A stretch of DNA of 64,000 nt from contig OY986438.1 in NCBI GenBank assembly GCA_963920525.1, forward strand, positions 188,557,888-188,621,887, read 5' to 3'. Origin of the DNA: Dichetophora obliterata. Lineage: Eukaryota; Arthropoda; Insecta; Diptera; Sciomyzidae. Every line of letters begins with the position of its first letter. Positions within the stretch are counted from its first letter, which is position 1. The notes beneath the pieces are model-generated. The model saw nothing but the letters and a program-made list of their open reading frames with translations, had not been told where the DNA came from and made no database searches. Below, piece by piece: positions 10,039 to 21,161 of the stretch. The position numbers and the translations under genes are program-made.

Positions 10039-10140
10039 TAATGATTTTAATGTTGCTGTCACCACGAAATATGATATCATGTAAAATGAAATCAACTATG
10101 CATCACAATCATTTTACTACGCAAAATTTTTGTGTGTGTA

Positions 10141-11670
10141 ATGATTGAGAAAAATAATGACATTTCAATTTCAGACATTCCTCGTATTAGTGTTTCTTGT
10201 GTAAGTTAACAACTTATACTCTCAGTATTTCAATATATTTCAATCATTTCAAAGCATTCTGTTGGTATTGCATTTCTTTAGTCTTAAAAATTTTATATTT
10301 CAATGGGTGTTGACAATTACGATTTGTCTTTTTAAATGCGGTCTTTTAAAAACGGTAACCGTTGCTCAAAGTAAACGTTGTTGGCCGATGCCAATTATTA
10401 ACGTCTAAGCACAGGAGCATACTGCCTTGACTTGAAGGTTACCTTTTCAATCATACGTACTGAAAATAGAAGAAACTCATTTTGATATAACAATTATAAT
10501 AACAACGTTAATAACAACAAATAGAACAACACACAAAATCCACTCACTGACGCATTCGAAAATAAATAAAAAAGAAAAAAATAAAGTGTTAAAGCTATTC
10601 AGGGTCGCACAGACAACGGATGCGATACTGTTGGGCGCCCGCTTTTGCATTGATACTTGAGACCGGTTGTATGCCCACAACAGCAGTGGCAGCAGCAGCA
10701 GCAGCAACAAAAATAAAACAAAAACAACAGCAATTTATAATAAAAGCTTTAAATGTGCAACCGGCTGGCAGAGAAAAAGAGCTAAACACTATTCTTCAGT
10801 CGAAAAATGCGGCATTCTAGAGTTGCCGCAGACTGTTTGAATTCGGCCCAGTTTCGTCTAAGTCCGAAGCTTAGCCAAGGGTAATGGAAATCGGGTAACA
10901 GGGCAACGCAAATCACGTAAACAAAATGCAGCTTAAAGGTTACCGCATGGTCCCTGACCCACTTAACGGTCATAGACAAAAGCCGAATGCAATAAGTGCT
11001 CGTTAAGTGTTCGCGTTCTTGTAATAGTGTCACTCGGGCAAAAGAGTGTTATGACGTCATGCGATGGCAGCATGCTATGACGTTGCGCCAGATATTCAAA
11101 GTTTTCAATGAATTTTCTACATCATTAGTTGTTGTTGTTGTTGTTGTTGTGTTAGAGAGATTTTTTAATTCTGGAAGCTATTTCCAGCGTAATGTCCTTG
11201 CTGCTCTGTTTTTCTTCTATTGTCGCTGTCTGTCACTGAAATGTCAATTTTTGACTTATGCCAGCTGCACATTGCTAAAGGATATTAAAAACTGCGAGCT
11301 GTTCATATTTAGGTCTTCAAATTTTGTCATCACGACGTCATTCGCTTTATGGTAATGAGTTTTATTTATATTTTGGAGTGAAGCATTATTAATGAAGGCT
11401 ACACGGAGAGAAATAGTTTTCTTGTAACGAGAATGCATTTTGTTTGATTAAAGAATGTGTCGTATCAATATTTATTTACTTGAATCTAGCTTTTTAATGT
11501 ACTTATTAGGATAATTTCTACTACTAGAGCTTGTCAGTGGTCAAAATTTGACCTTTTCGCATACATTCTTTGTTGAGTCGATACAAAATAAATGTCAGAA
11601 ACATAAGTTTTTGCACAAATTTGACATAAATTTTACTTTTCTAATGAATTAGCCACCAGTTATTTTGCTT
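10141..11670. other. No gene supported; simple triplet repeats
   Basis: Contains a CAG/CAA-type triplet run at about 10678-10735 and a GTT run at 11127-11150, common in fly DNA. The open frames here are short and overlap on both strands. I recognise no protein family. Confidence 0.5.
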
Positions 11671-11677
11671 AGAAGAG

Positions 11678-11713
11678 AGAGCAATGGAGAGTAGGAGAGC
11701 AATGGAGAGTAGG
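11678..11713. repeat. Tandem duplication of an 18-bp unit
   Basis: AGAGCAATGGAGAGTAGG occurs twice in direct tandem with no difference. Confidence 0.85.
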
Positions 11714-12117
11714 TGAAGCAAAACTAGAATTTAGACCACCAAGATATTATATTTTAGGGTAATTTTTTCTTTGAAAGTAAAAATATATAAGCCTGTTATT
11801 TTGCAGGAAGGTAAAGTGGATGGGAAAGTCCTGAGTTCCATCCCTTCCACTTTTATATTCAGCAGGCATTCTTTTAAAATACGCATGTTATTGGAAGGAA
11901 TGCTTTCCTTAGTCTTATCTAGAAATTCTTCCAGAAATTTTTCAATGGAAGATTTATTTGAGTCCTTCAATGAAATGATTCTAGTAGATGTTTTCCACGA
12001 GAACTTAAAGAAGGCATTCCATGGAATGGAATGGTTTTTGTGGCTGGGTGGGGAGGTTTAAAAAATCCCACGGAAAAATGCAAAATATATATTACTATTA
12101 CATATAAATTTTGTTTT

Positions 12118-12334
12118 TACTTAATTTGAATTCGAATGCTTTTTGAATGCCTTCCAGAAGTAGTTTATAAGAATGCCTCTTGAAAGTGCTTTTCATTAAA
12201 GCCTAGTACTCTGTTCGTTTGCGTGACATTTTGCTGGCAACATCTTTTTATTTGTTGCGTGAAATTTCTGACTTAAAGTTTGTTGCGAGGAATTCCTACG
12301 GCAACGTTTCTCAGAGAGATTCAGAGAATATGTT
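12118..12334 (+). repeat. 217-bp direct repeat, copy 1
   Basis: Matches 13082-13298 in the same orientation with about six differences over 217 bp (near 97 percent identity) and no gaps. It covers DNA outside and inside the left end of the TIR element at 12206-12739, so the duplication copied a junction. Confidence 0.9.
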
Positions 12335-12739
12335 GGAAGATTTCATATGATCTCCCTCTCTTTTTACTTCAAAATAAATAGGCAATAACATAGTAGAATT
12401 AGAGAAGGTAGATGCATTTCGGAGAGACAGACTGCCGGAACTGTCAAAACGAAGTTGACAGCCCATAAAAAATCTGAAAACGATGAGAATGCGATAAGAA
12501 AGCAAAAATAGGCAAGAATAGCAAAATGCTTGAGTTTGACAATTCTGGCTATGAGAAAAAGAGAGCAGTCTGAAATGCATATACCTTCACTAGTTCTACC
12601 ATGGGCAATACAATTAAATTGTCGTGAAAAAATGTTGCTCAGAAACATGTATGTTGTTAAAATTTCCACGCTTGTTTCGCAGCTGTCATATTTTGTATAG
12701 AGATTTGAGTGGAATTTCACATGAAACTGAACAGAGTAC
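12206..12739. mobile_element. TIR element, 534 bp
   Basis: The left end GTACTCTGTTCGTTTG and the inverted right end GTACTCTGTTCAGTTT are each flanked by TA (12204-12205 and 12740-12741). The symmetry extends a few bases beyond the TA (AAAGC on both sides), so the true boundary could lie slightly further out. No transposase; no superfamily assigned. Confidence 0.5.
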
Positions 12740-13081
12740 TATGCTTTAGGCTAAGAAAAATTTGATCTATAGAATGTCTTTTGGAAACAGTGTCTCTTAG
12801 AACACATGTCACATTTGTATCAAAAATTTTTGCTGGATAATAATACGTAGTTTATTTATATGTATAAGCACATGATATGAAATATATTAGTTTTTAGGTT
12901 TGTAGGAATGTAATTAACATAATTAGCAGTATCAACAAATTCTAGGGCTTTTTACAAACCGTTGGAAATTTTCGTGCATCATATCATTTGCAAAATGATA
13001 GAGTATATTTTTACTCAACTCTAACAAAATATAAAGGAATGCATTTACTATGCATTTGCAAATATGCAACACAAAAAGCCA

Positions 13082-13298
13082 TACTTAATTTGAATTCGAA
13101 TGCTTTTTGAATGCCTTCCAGAATTAGTTTATAAGAATGCCTCTTGAAAGTGGTTTTCATTAAAGCCTAGTATTCTGTTCGTTTGCGTGACATTTTGTTG
13201 GCAACATCTTTTTATTTGTTGCGTGAAATTTCTGACTTAAAGTTTGTTGCGAGGAATTCCTATGGCAACGTTACTCAGAGAGATTCAGAGAATATGTT
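13082..13298 (+). repeat. 217-bp direct repeat, copy 2
   Basis: Second copy of the 12118-12334 segment. It stops abruptly at 13298, and the right end of the TIR element is not present after it. Confidence 0.9.
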
Positions 13299-13570
13299 TA
13301 AACAGACAGCTGATAATAAAAAAAAGTAAAGGTTAAAAAAACTAATATGAAATTTAAGAAAAAAAAAACGAATTAATTGGGTCTTACATTTTTTTCGACA
13401 TTAAATGGATTTAAGGGTTCTTTTTTATTTGAAAAAATTTTTTTGATTTTATTTTATTTTCATAAAAAGGTTACTTTATGTGAGTAGAATACGAGTGTAG
13501 ATATCGATTTCTTTAATAATGGTGAGTATATAAATAAATATATAAACATCTATAATATAGATGTAATATA

Positions 13571-14845
13571 TTGGGGGTTGGAATTAATTTTAAAGGTTTT
13601 TTTCGGTTTTTGAGCATTTATTTAGAAACAACGGTACAATGTATATTATTCAGAGTATTGTCCATCGTTAGCTACAACATTTTCCTATTTTTCTGGCAGT
13701 ATATTGATTCCGCGCTGGAAGAACGATTCTTCTTTTGAGGCAATCCACGAATCGACCCATTTTTTGGTATCCTCGTAAGAAGTGAAGCGCTGCTCAGCCA
13801 AGCCATGCGTCATCGATCTGAATAGGTGGTAGTCGGAAGGGGCTATATGGCGGGTGGGGTAGCACATCCCAATTCAGCGCCTCCAACGTTTCCTTGACGG
13901 TTCTTGCAACATGTGGCCGTGCGTTGTCATGTTGAAAAACCACTTTGTCGTGTCTTTTGGCATATTCCGGCCGTTTAACCTTTAATGCTCGGCTCAATTG
14001 CATCAATTTTTGTTGGTAGCGTTTCCCAGTGATGGTTTCGTTAGGTTTTAGCAGCTCATAGTACACGACACCCTTCTGATCCCACCAAATACACAGCATA
14101 AGCTTGGCGCCATGAATATTTGGCTTGGCCCTCGATGTTGATGCATGGCCGGGTGGTCCCCACGATTTTTTTCGCTTAGGATTATCGTAATGGATCCACT
14201 TTTCATCGCCAGTGACAATACGATGCAAAAAACTCTTCTTTTTATGCCGTTGAAGCAGTTGTTCGCACATGCAAAATCGCCGTTCAACGTCTCTCGGCTT
14301 CAACTGGTACGGCACCCAATTTCCTTGCTTTTGAATAATTCCCATGGCCTTCAAGCGTTTGCCAACCGTTGATAAGTCGACTCCCAATGATTCTGACAAT
14401 TCTTGAAGGGTTTGAGATGGGTCTTCATCGAGCAAAGCCTCCAATTCCTCATCTTCAAACTTTTTCGGCTGGCCCGGACGCTCTTTGTCTTCCGTATCAA
14501 AATCACCACTTTTAAACCGACGGAACCAGTACTCACAAGTAGAAATGATGAAGCATAGTCCCCGTAAGCCTCAGTAAGCGTGCGTTGTGCTTCAACCGCT
14601 TTTTTCTTCAAATGGAAGCACAAAAGTAAACCTTCCCGCAAATTGCGTTTTGTTGGAACGAAAGTCGACATGTTCACAGAGAAAAAAAATATATGTTGTT
14701 TACACTTCAGTGGAATGACACATACTGAAAAATGAAGCTTAGACAATGTGCTTTGAAATGAATATAGTCACAGGTGTGCCCGATGCGATCTATTGATAGT
14801 TACGCCATCTCTTAGAAAACCTTTAAAACTAATTCCAACCCCCAA
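13571..14845. mobile_element. mariner element, 1275 bp
   Basis: The terminal inverted repeats begin TTGGGGGTTGGAATTA. They match over 26 bp with one mismatch (13571-13596 and 14820-14845) and are flanked by TA at 13569-13570 and 14846-14847. The length is normal for mariner. The single long gene is on the minus strand and is inactivated. Confidence 0.95.
13646..14671 (-). pseudogene. mariner transposase, inactivated
   Basis: The start is the ATG at 14671 (MSTFVPTKRNLREGL); the natural stop would be near 13646. An HTH region is followed by the D,D34D catalytic core. VTGDEKWIHYDNPKRKKSWG carries the first aspartate (about 14190-14210) and VFQHDNARPHVA the second (about 13910-13945). The YSPDLAPSDYHLF-type motif with the third aspartate is missing its centre: an 11-nt deletion near 13845 removes the aspartate and shifts the frame, after which the code resumes as APSDYHLFRSM. 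A second frame change lies near 14555. The codon after LPEK is TAG, where mariners usually have tryptophan. Motif wording is close to mauritiana-type mariners, but the subfamily is not certain. Confidence 0.95.
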
Positions 14846-14847
14846 TA

Positions 14848-15140
14848 GAAAAAAAATTAATTTTCAAAATCTAGTTATTTTACCCTATAGTGCACTCTGT
14901 TTGGTTATTAAGAATCTTTTAGTGAATAAAAAATAAAAGTCACCCGTTTTTTTTAATTTTTGTTGGTGCAAAATTTTCCTAAAATTTATAAAAAATATAG
15001 ATTCTATATACTTTAAGATAAAATTGCATGTTTACAGACGATGCACGTAAGCAACAGCTGATGCTCCATTTTAGAATGATAAAAACCGGCTTTTTTATAA
15101 AGGGATATATATAATCACGTATTTAACTATATTTATATAA
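14848..15140. other. No gene seen
   Basis: AT-rich spacer between the mariner and the next repeat. No feature recognised. Confidence 0.5.
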
Positions 15141-15142
15141 TA

Positions 15143-15600
15143 GGGCGGGTTAATTTAAAAATCACCCATTGTTCAGTGAAAATCGTATTCTAGGGATCAA
15201 AATAAGAAACTTTGCCCGAGGAGCTATACCTCTAAAACGAATTCTAATGCCCCAACTTTTGACTTTTGTCCCGAAGGGTCAAATTTTGAAAAATCCCTCT
15301 TTGACCCATTTATAGTGCCCCAATCGAGTCAAAATTTATGACAGATCCCCACTAACTTTGGTTACCGATCCACCCATGCCAGTGGCGACCCCATTTCGAT
15401 GATTTTTTATTGAAAAGTGCCAAAAATGGTGATTTTTTTAAATGTTTGTAAGGGGAAAACCCCAGGGGGGTTCCAGGGGGTGTGCCACTGGCATGGGTGG
15501 ATTGGCCCTCCAAAGTTATTGGGGGTCAGTCATACATTTGGACTCAATTGGGGCACTCCAAATGGGTCAAAAAGGGATTTGCGTATGTGATTGCAGTATT
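15143..15600. repeat. GGGCGGG-end repeat with a large foldback
   Basis: TAGGGCGGGTTAATTT at 15141 resembles the termini of the MITE at 20412-20604, but no matching right end was found. Inside, 15291-15405 and 15480-15600 are inverted copies at roughly 80 percent identity. They share TTTGACCCATTT, GTGCCCCAAT and CCACCCATGCCAGTGGC. Confidence 0.6.
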
Positions 15601-15800
15601 CAGGGGTTGCTGATTTCGAATTTTATGTTAGAATTTAAAAAAATTTTTGACACAAGGGTGGACCCTTAATATATGTTTTTGTTTTATACTCTTTGTAGAT
15701 GCGCTGGTCGCTGATTTTGATTTTGATGTAGGTATTTCAAAAAGTTTTTTGACACTAGGGTGAATACTAAATATGTGTTTTTTAGTTTTATTTTCTTAAG
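15600..15800 (-). repeat. Dispersed fragment of the 23.7-28.5 kb satellite
   Basis: In reverse complement this carries the satellite landmarks: TTCACCCTAGTGTCAAAAA, AATCAGCGACC, CTACAAAGAGTATAAAAC and a second GGGTCCACCCTTGTGTC. It amounts to about one and a half monomers, outside the main array and in opposite orientation. Confidence 0.75.
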
Positions 15801-15809
15801 TTAATCCAG

Positions 15810-17780
15810 TTTTCATGGAGTTTAGTTCCTCAATTCGAGGAACATGATAAATGTTCAACGCTCAACGCCTTGTTGCCTAAAATATTAAATTAAAGTTTTT
15901 GGTTTGATTGTTAATGTCTTGAAAAATTTTATAAAATAAAAAATACGGAAAGAAACCTGAAAAAAGGGGTAAGCGTAGCGAAAAAATGAAACGGGATTAT
16001 AAAGCTAAAAAAAAGACTTCAAAATAAAGCAAACAAAACTCCGGAAATGGGAATAACATTTTAAAATATATATTTGTATAAGCTGTAACAATTTGTAAGT
16101 TAAGTGAAGTTGTCATAGAGAAAAAGTCTTATGTACCTTTTAGGTACAATCGATTGTTGTACCTTTTTTGGTTTTAATATGCTCAAGATTATCCTATTGG
16201 GGTGACATTTTTGTTGCTTTAAAATTGTTGTAATTGAATACATTTGATCTTATTTACTTGGAAGGAGTTTACTCTCTCTCTGTATAAAGCAAGGTATTCA
16301 ATGACCATCCAGATGTCTCTCACGTCAGTCACTCGTCCTCTGCAATCACCTTCATATCATCTTATTTGCTAGTTAAATAAACAAATAAACTACTAATTAA
16401 AATTTGTTTTTTGAGTGTTAATTCACTATCTCAGCGAGCGATCTTAGATGGTAGGATAAAATCGAAAAATTATTTTGGGTTGTGCAAACTGTGGTGCCCA
16501 ATAAAATATTGCACTTAAATTTTTCCAGCAACTTCCAGGGATGCTTAATAAGACAAATTCACTAAATAATAGAATCTTATATATATCTCGCATACGTAAA
16601 TTTTGTCCGGCGTAAGGCTTTTTAAGGACAAGTCCAATCTTAATAAATTTAGTATGGTTTGATAGGTTCAGATCTGTAGATGTGCAAACTGGACTTTTTA
16701 TTTCTTAAAAATTTATATATTTTAAGTTATAGCGAGTTAAAATTTGCCTAAAATTGTTGTTATGTTGCTTTTTCTCTTCTTAATTTCAACATATGCCTAA
16801 ATATATGTGAGGTATTAGCGCCACCTATCGGCTAATAACTATGAAACTGGTATACTAACGAACAATCTTTTATAATTTCACAGCTGAAACTATGAATTGA
16901 TACATTCAATATCAAAGTGATACTGGAATGATTTCTTAAAGTTGTAAAAAGATTTCTAAACTGTTGGCAGGAAAATTTTTTAATTCTTAAAAATTCACAT
17001 AAAGATTTAATAAGAAATTGGAAACTGGTAATGAAACATTTTTGTTCAAGAATTTTCAACTGGAAATCAAGAAATATTCTTACTCCTGTATATTTAAAAT
17101 AAATTTAGGTATGAAATTAAATATGCTAACATTATATCGTCGTTGCGCGTGCAGTACCGCGTTTATTGCATAAAGGCCAAAATTAATTTCATTTCAATTT
17201 TGATCAAATGAAAATCTATTCAATAGCTTAAAATAAAATCTAGGTGTGTTTAATTAAATATTTAAAATTTTATGACTAACTTATTTACCTTTGATTTAAT
17301 AAAGCTGTAATAAGCATACAATATTAGCATCTTTATAGAGTCCTTTGCTTAATTTAAGATTATCTGAATAAAATATTGTCTGTTCAGGAAAATTAAAATG
17401 GTTTGCTTCATTGGTTTATGAAGGTGCTAACGGTAACCATGGTGGGACATTAGCAATGACATAAAAGTGAACGATGACTTGAATAGAATCAATGACATAG
17501 TCATTATAACGCGATGAATTCTGAACGTCCAAGAGCAGTAAAGTTCTCCACCTTACTTTCTCTGAAAGTTTCTCTTAGGTTTATTTTTTTCAATTAAGCT
17601 TATACATGGTCATCCTGTTAAATTTCTAAAACTAAATTTATTTCGATGAATTTATTCTATATGTTCGGGCTGTTTCTGTTTTATTTTAAATAAATCCCAG
17701 TTTTTGCTCCGAGCAAGATTGGGTGATAGTTCCCATCGAAGAGACATGGCTGGTTAACAACCCCCTGGAGGCCGCAAGCT
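15810..17780. other. No gene seen; possible solo LTR at about 16080-16490
   Basis: The stretch is AT-rich. At 16080-16490 a TGT-start region holds a TATAAA-like site (about 16284) and AATAAA-type signals (about 16378). A TGGTGCCC string, like a primer-binding site, follows at about 16493. No second LTR, clear CA end or target duplication was established. Nothing else is recognised. Confidence 0.3.
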
Positions 17781-17784
17781 AGCC

Positions 17785-18142
17785 GTGGGAAGCCATGACC
17801 ACTATGATAAAATAAGGGTCATAAGTTATGAACATAAGCCTGTTCAAAAATTTGTCAAGTGTGTATTTAAAAGTTTGACAGATACTGGACTATTAAAACG
17901 TTTTTTAGAAATATCTAGAATAACAATGAAAGTTTTAATAATATTATATTATTACTGGCCCCAAAATATAGCTTTACTTGCAAGGATAATTACGAGATAG
18001 CGGCATGGATTGGAACCTACATTTTTTAATGAAGGATCAGTAACACTTTTAAAAATTATGGAAGAAATTGGACGAGTTGCAAAAAACTTTGTGAAGAATA
18101 GAGAAGAAACACGCATAAAAGCAGCTGATAAAAAAAAAATGT
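17785..18142 (+). pseudogene. MULE/Phantom-type transposase C-terminal relic
   Basis: The conceptual pieces in order are: a SLTDTGLLKRFLE segment (about 17867-17910), an asparagine-glutamate stretch decayed by frame changes, LAPKYSFTCKDNYEIAAWIG (about 17956-18015), then FNEGSVTLLKIMEEIG (about 18030-18077) and RIKAADKK (about 18114-18137). This order matches the C-terminus of Mutator-like (Phantom-type) transposases: L-T-x-x-x-L-L, then a P-K-x-x-F segment, then F-N-x-G, then a closing R-I-x-x-A. At least two frame changes and a stop break it. No termini were found. Confidence 0.6.
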
Positions 18143-18144
18143 AG

Positions 18145-20408
18145 TGATTGCTCAAAGGATGTTAAAGTGTATGAGGAACAAACGTTCGTTTAACAATCCT
18201 TATAAAACTAAACTAATTTATATAAATTTCTGTTAAATATATGAACTTTCCATTTTTTCAATAACCACAACTGTAAATGGACATTCGAAATAATGCGTAA
18301 GTTTTGCAACAAATACATGTAAGCATTGCTTGTGTAAATGTGGAGGCTATAATATACTTCGCTATAAATACGCATACATAAAATGCGGCAGCGATTGAAT
18401 AAGAAGGATACTCGAGTTGTACGAACGACCGTGACTGCCGTGATTATTTGTAGTATACTTTTATGCGTTCTCTCACTTTAACACCCTTCAACACTTGTTA
18501 TCCTCCTCAAACTATGCAGTACTAACGACATCACAATCCGATGACCGAGTAACTGACTGACACACTTTCTTCGTAAGCAAATCGTCTGCATTCGTTCTTT
18601 GCGCAGAAACGTGATTTTCCTGCAACACGTCAAATACTTTCTTTGGCCATGATTTGATGTTATTTTCGGAAACTTGCAGTTGGGGTGGGATTTACAATAA
18701 AGCAATCAATGCAAGAGTCTAACGAACGTTCGAAATTTGAAATTGCTATTTTCCCTTTGAGAAGCAGTTATTTTGGCTATAATTAGCTCAAAATACGTAT
18801 TACATAAAAATTAAACTAAGCGATTGGCTTTTTTTTGTTTGTCACGTGTACGCTGAAGATCTGCTGCACCGATTTAAGCTAAATTTTTACTATTTGAAAC
18901 AATATTTATTCTAGATGGTTTACGTATAGTAAGAACTTTAAATATTCAAAGCGGAGATTTTTGGCCAATAATATGGCCATTCGATCTGTTATTGTCTAAA
19001 CAGAGTAAAAGATATTTGCATTTAATGCATGAAAAAATGAAAGATCATTTCGATTTCAACAAAAAATTCAGCGGTGACAAGTATCTAAGATCAATACTTT
19101 TGTCGTGAAATTGCTTTTTTAATGAAAAATTTAATAAATTTATCGCAAGCTGTTCGTTTGTTGACTGACCTTGATGCTATTACTGCTTGCAGTGTTAATA
19201 TTGCTTTGGTTTCACCATAAGTTTCACCATTGTGCTGCTCGCTGTTTGGTGGGGTGCCACACCTAAGGTTGTCTAAGGTTTCTGGAAAAAAATATTTTGC
19301 TGTCTAAAATCAAAGTGTTAAAAAATATATAAAACTATAATAATTAAGATATTTTGTTGAGACACACCAATTAAAGGCTCACAAAGGTAGAGTTCATAAA
19401 GCTGTATTATATCTTCTCCCACCGCTGCTTTATGACATCAGCACGACAAGTTTATGTGTGAGAAATGAAGCCTACCCAAGCTGCTAAAATATTGTATTAC
19501 CTTTTCCTTTTTATTATGGCTTGCTATAGCATAGGTGGTTGTTTTTAAATATCACATTATTATTTTTAGTAGCCTCAAAATATCACTACCCAGCTCATAA
19601 CAGCATTAAGTTCATAGAATATGCTTTTGTTGTATTGATTTTCTAATATTCTAAATTTATCCAACACATCCATAATAGTAAGGTACAGCTTTTTTAAAAT
19701 ATCCTATGACGTTTTATTTGACGAAAGATTGACCTTTAAAATAATGAGATAATTTGCTTTTCATTTTGGTTCTTCAACAAAGGTTCGCTCAATATCATAA
19801 ATGTTTAATAATTTGAACGTTGTCCAGCATATGAAACTTTTTTGACCCTTGGCTAAAAAATAGATGTGTAGCTCTTAATAAAAGCATAACAATAAAAATA
19901 GACTTATACAAATACACATGAACATTTTTTTTAAAAGCTAATGCAAAGAGAATAAGTGGAACGAGTAGTGAAGAGACCCTTAAAAAATGAACACGCATAG
20001 CTAGAGTGAGATAGTTATATTCGATAAACATATTTTTATGTAAGTTTGTTAATGCGATATAGGTAGATAATGAAACAGAAAATTGACTGAAGTAAGTTTG
20101 AGTGGTAGTGACGCTAAGGTGAATAAAAATTCAAGCAGACAATAGGACTATCATTGGTTTTTTAAAAGCAATAGTTAGAGTATGAGTAAAGAAATGTTCA
20201 GATATAAATACATTAAAAATAGATATAATTGTGAATAAGCAAAAATCATAAAGAAAAAAAAAAAAAAATATAAGCTTAGTTTAATGGAATTGCTAACAAA
20301 AAACTTTACTAAGGGCTTACGTAATTCCACATCATCAGATGTCAGGCGTCAGGCCCGTTGTCAGAATTTTCCACTGGGGTGGTTTTGAGTACAAAAATGT
20401 ATATATAT
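18145..20408. other. No gene seen
   Basis: AT-rich DNA with an A-run near 20252. Short open frames here have no recognisable family signature. No TIR pair or tandem array was noticed. Confidence 0.45.
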
Positions 20409-20411
20409 ATT

Positions 20412-20604
20412 AGGGCGGGTCAAATTCTGGCTCAGCGAAATTCGTAAAATACATGTAATTTCAAGACTTTTTCTCCACTACAGCATATACAAATTCTGAA
20501 AAAAAGCTGTGCGGACTTTCGTAAATAGATTCATACACATACATTCATACATTCATATTTTATAATTGAGAACAAAATCTTCGTCCATACAAATTGACCC
20601 GCCC
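20412..20604. mobile_element. GGGCGGGTC-end MITE, 193 bp
   Basis: The left end GGGCGGGTCAAATTC and the inverted right end GGGCGGGTCAATTTG are flanked by TA (20410-20411 and 20605-20606). Both flanks lie in TATATA-rich DNA. The termini resemble the left end at 15143. Non-coding. Confidence 0.75.
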
Positions 20605-20738
20605 TAATATATATATATAATTTTTAACATACAATTTTGTTTTATTTAAAAATACAGGATCAGCAAAAAATGTTGCACGCAATCTACCAAATTTCAGCAA
20701 TTAAGGTACAAAGCCCTGAAGTACCAACTTCAGATATA

Positions 20739-21161
20739 TCTATATATATAAAAGAAAGTGTCCGAATGCGATGTAATCCCATAACTCGAGATCGGCCGAA
20801 CCGATTTGGATAATTTTTTTTTTAAATGTTCGTTTTAGTCCAAGTTAGGTTTTTAAGGAAAGAAAAATTGACCACGCCCACTTTTGCGCCCACTTTTTTT
20901 GATTTATCTAAAATCGGAAAACGGCTGGACCGATTTGGATACTTTTTTTTTCAAATGTTCGTAGTAGTCCAATTTAAGTTTTGTCGGAAAGAAAAATTGA
21001 CCACGCCCACTTTTGCGCCCACTTTTTTTGATTTATCTAAAATCGGAAAACGGCTCTACCGATTTGGACAATTTTTTTTTCAAATGTTCGTAGTAATCCA
21101 ATTTAAGTGTTTACTGAAAGAAAAATTGACCACGCCCACTTTTGCGCCCACTGTTTTGATA
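20739..21161. mobile_element. Helitron-like 5' end with a 129-bp tandem repeat
   Basis: Begins with TCTATATATATAAAAG after an A, the form of many insect Helitron 5' ends. It then holds about three direct repeats of a 129-bp unit, recognised by ATCGGAAAACGGC (20913, 21042), CCGATTTGGATA and CCACGCCCACTTTTGCGCCC. Because 129 is divisible by three, a 117-aa frame with a 43-aa period stays open. I read that as a by-product of the repeat. No CTAG-type 3' end was found before the next Helitron begins. Confidence 0.6.

Larger units (their letters stand above)
7670..10138. mobile_element. TA-flanked element with inverted minisatellite arms, copy 1
   Basis: The ends are CACACAGAAAAA (left) and the inverted CACACACAAAAATTTT (right), with TA on both sides (7668-7669 and 10139-10140). 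A long array of about 21-bp units occupies the left subterminal region and a shorter one, in inverted orientation, the right (about 9605-9790). Between them lies a two-exon SAM-domain gene on the minus strand. A second copy lies at 57265-60901 in the same orientation and is colinear throughout. The layout recalls foldback elements built from tandem repeats. No transposase is present, so it would depend on another element. Confidence 0.8.

Noticed and set aside
10477..10820. Overlapping leucine- and alanine-rich frames on both strands
   Set aside because: They translate simple triplet runs and have no domain or splice context.
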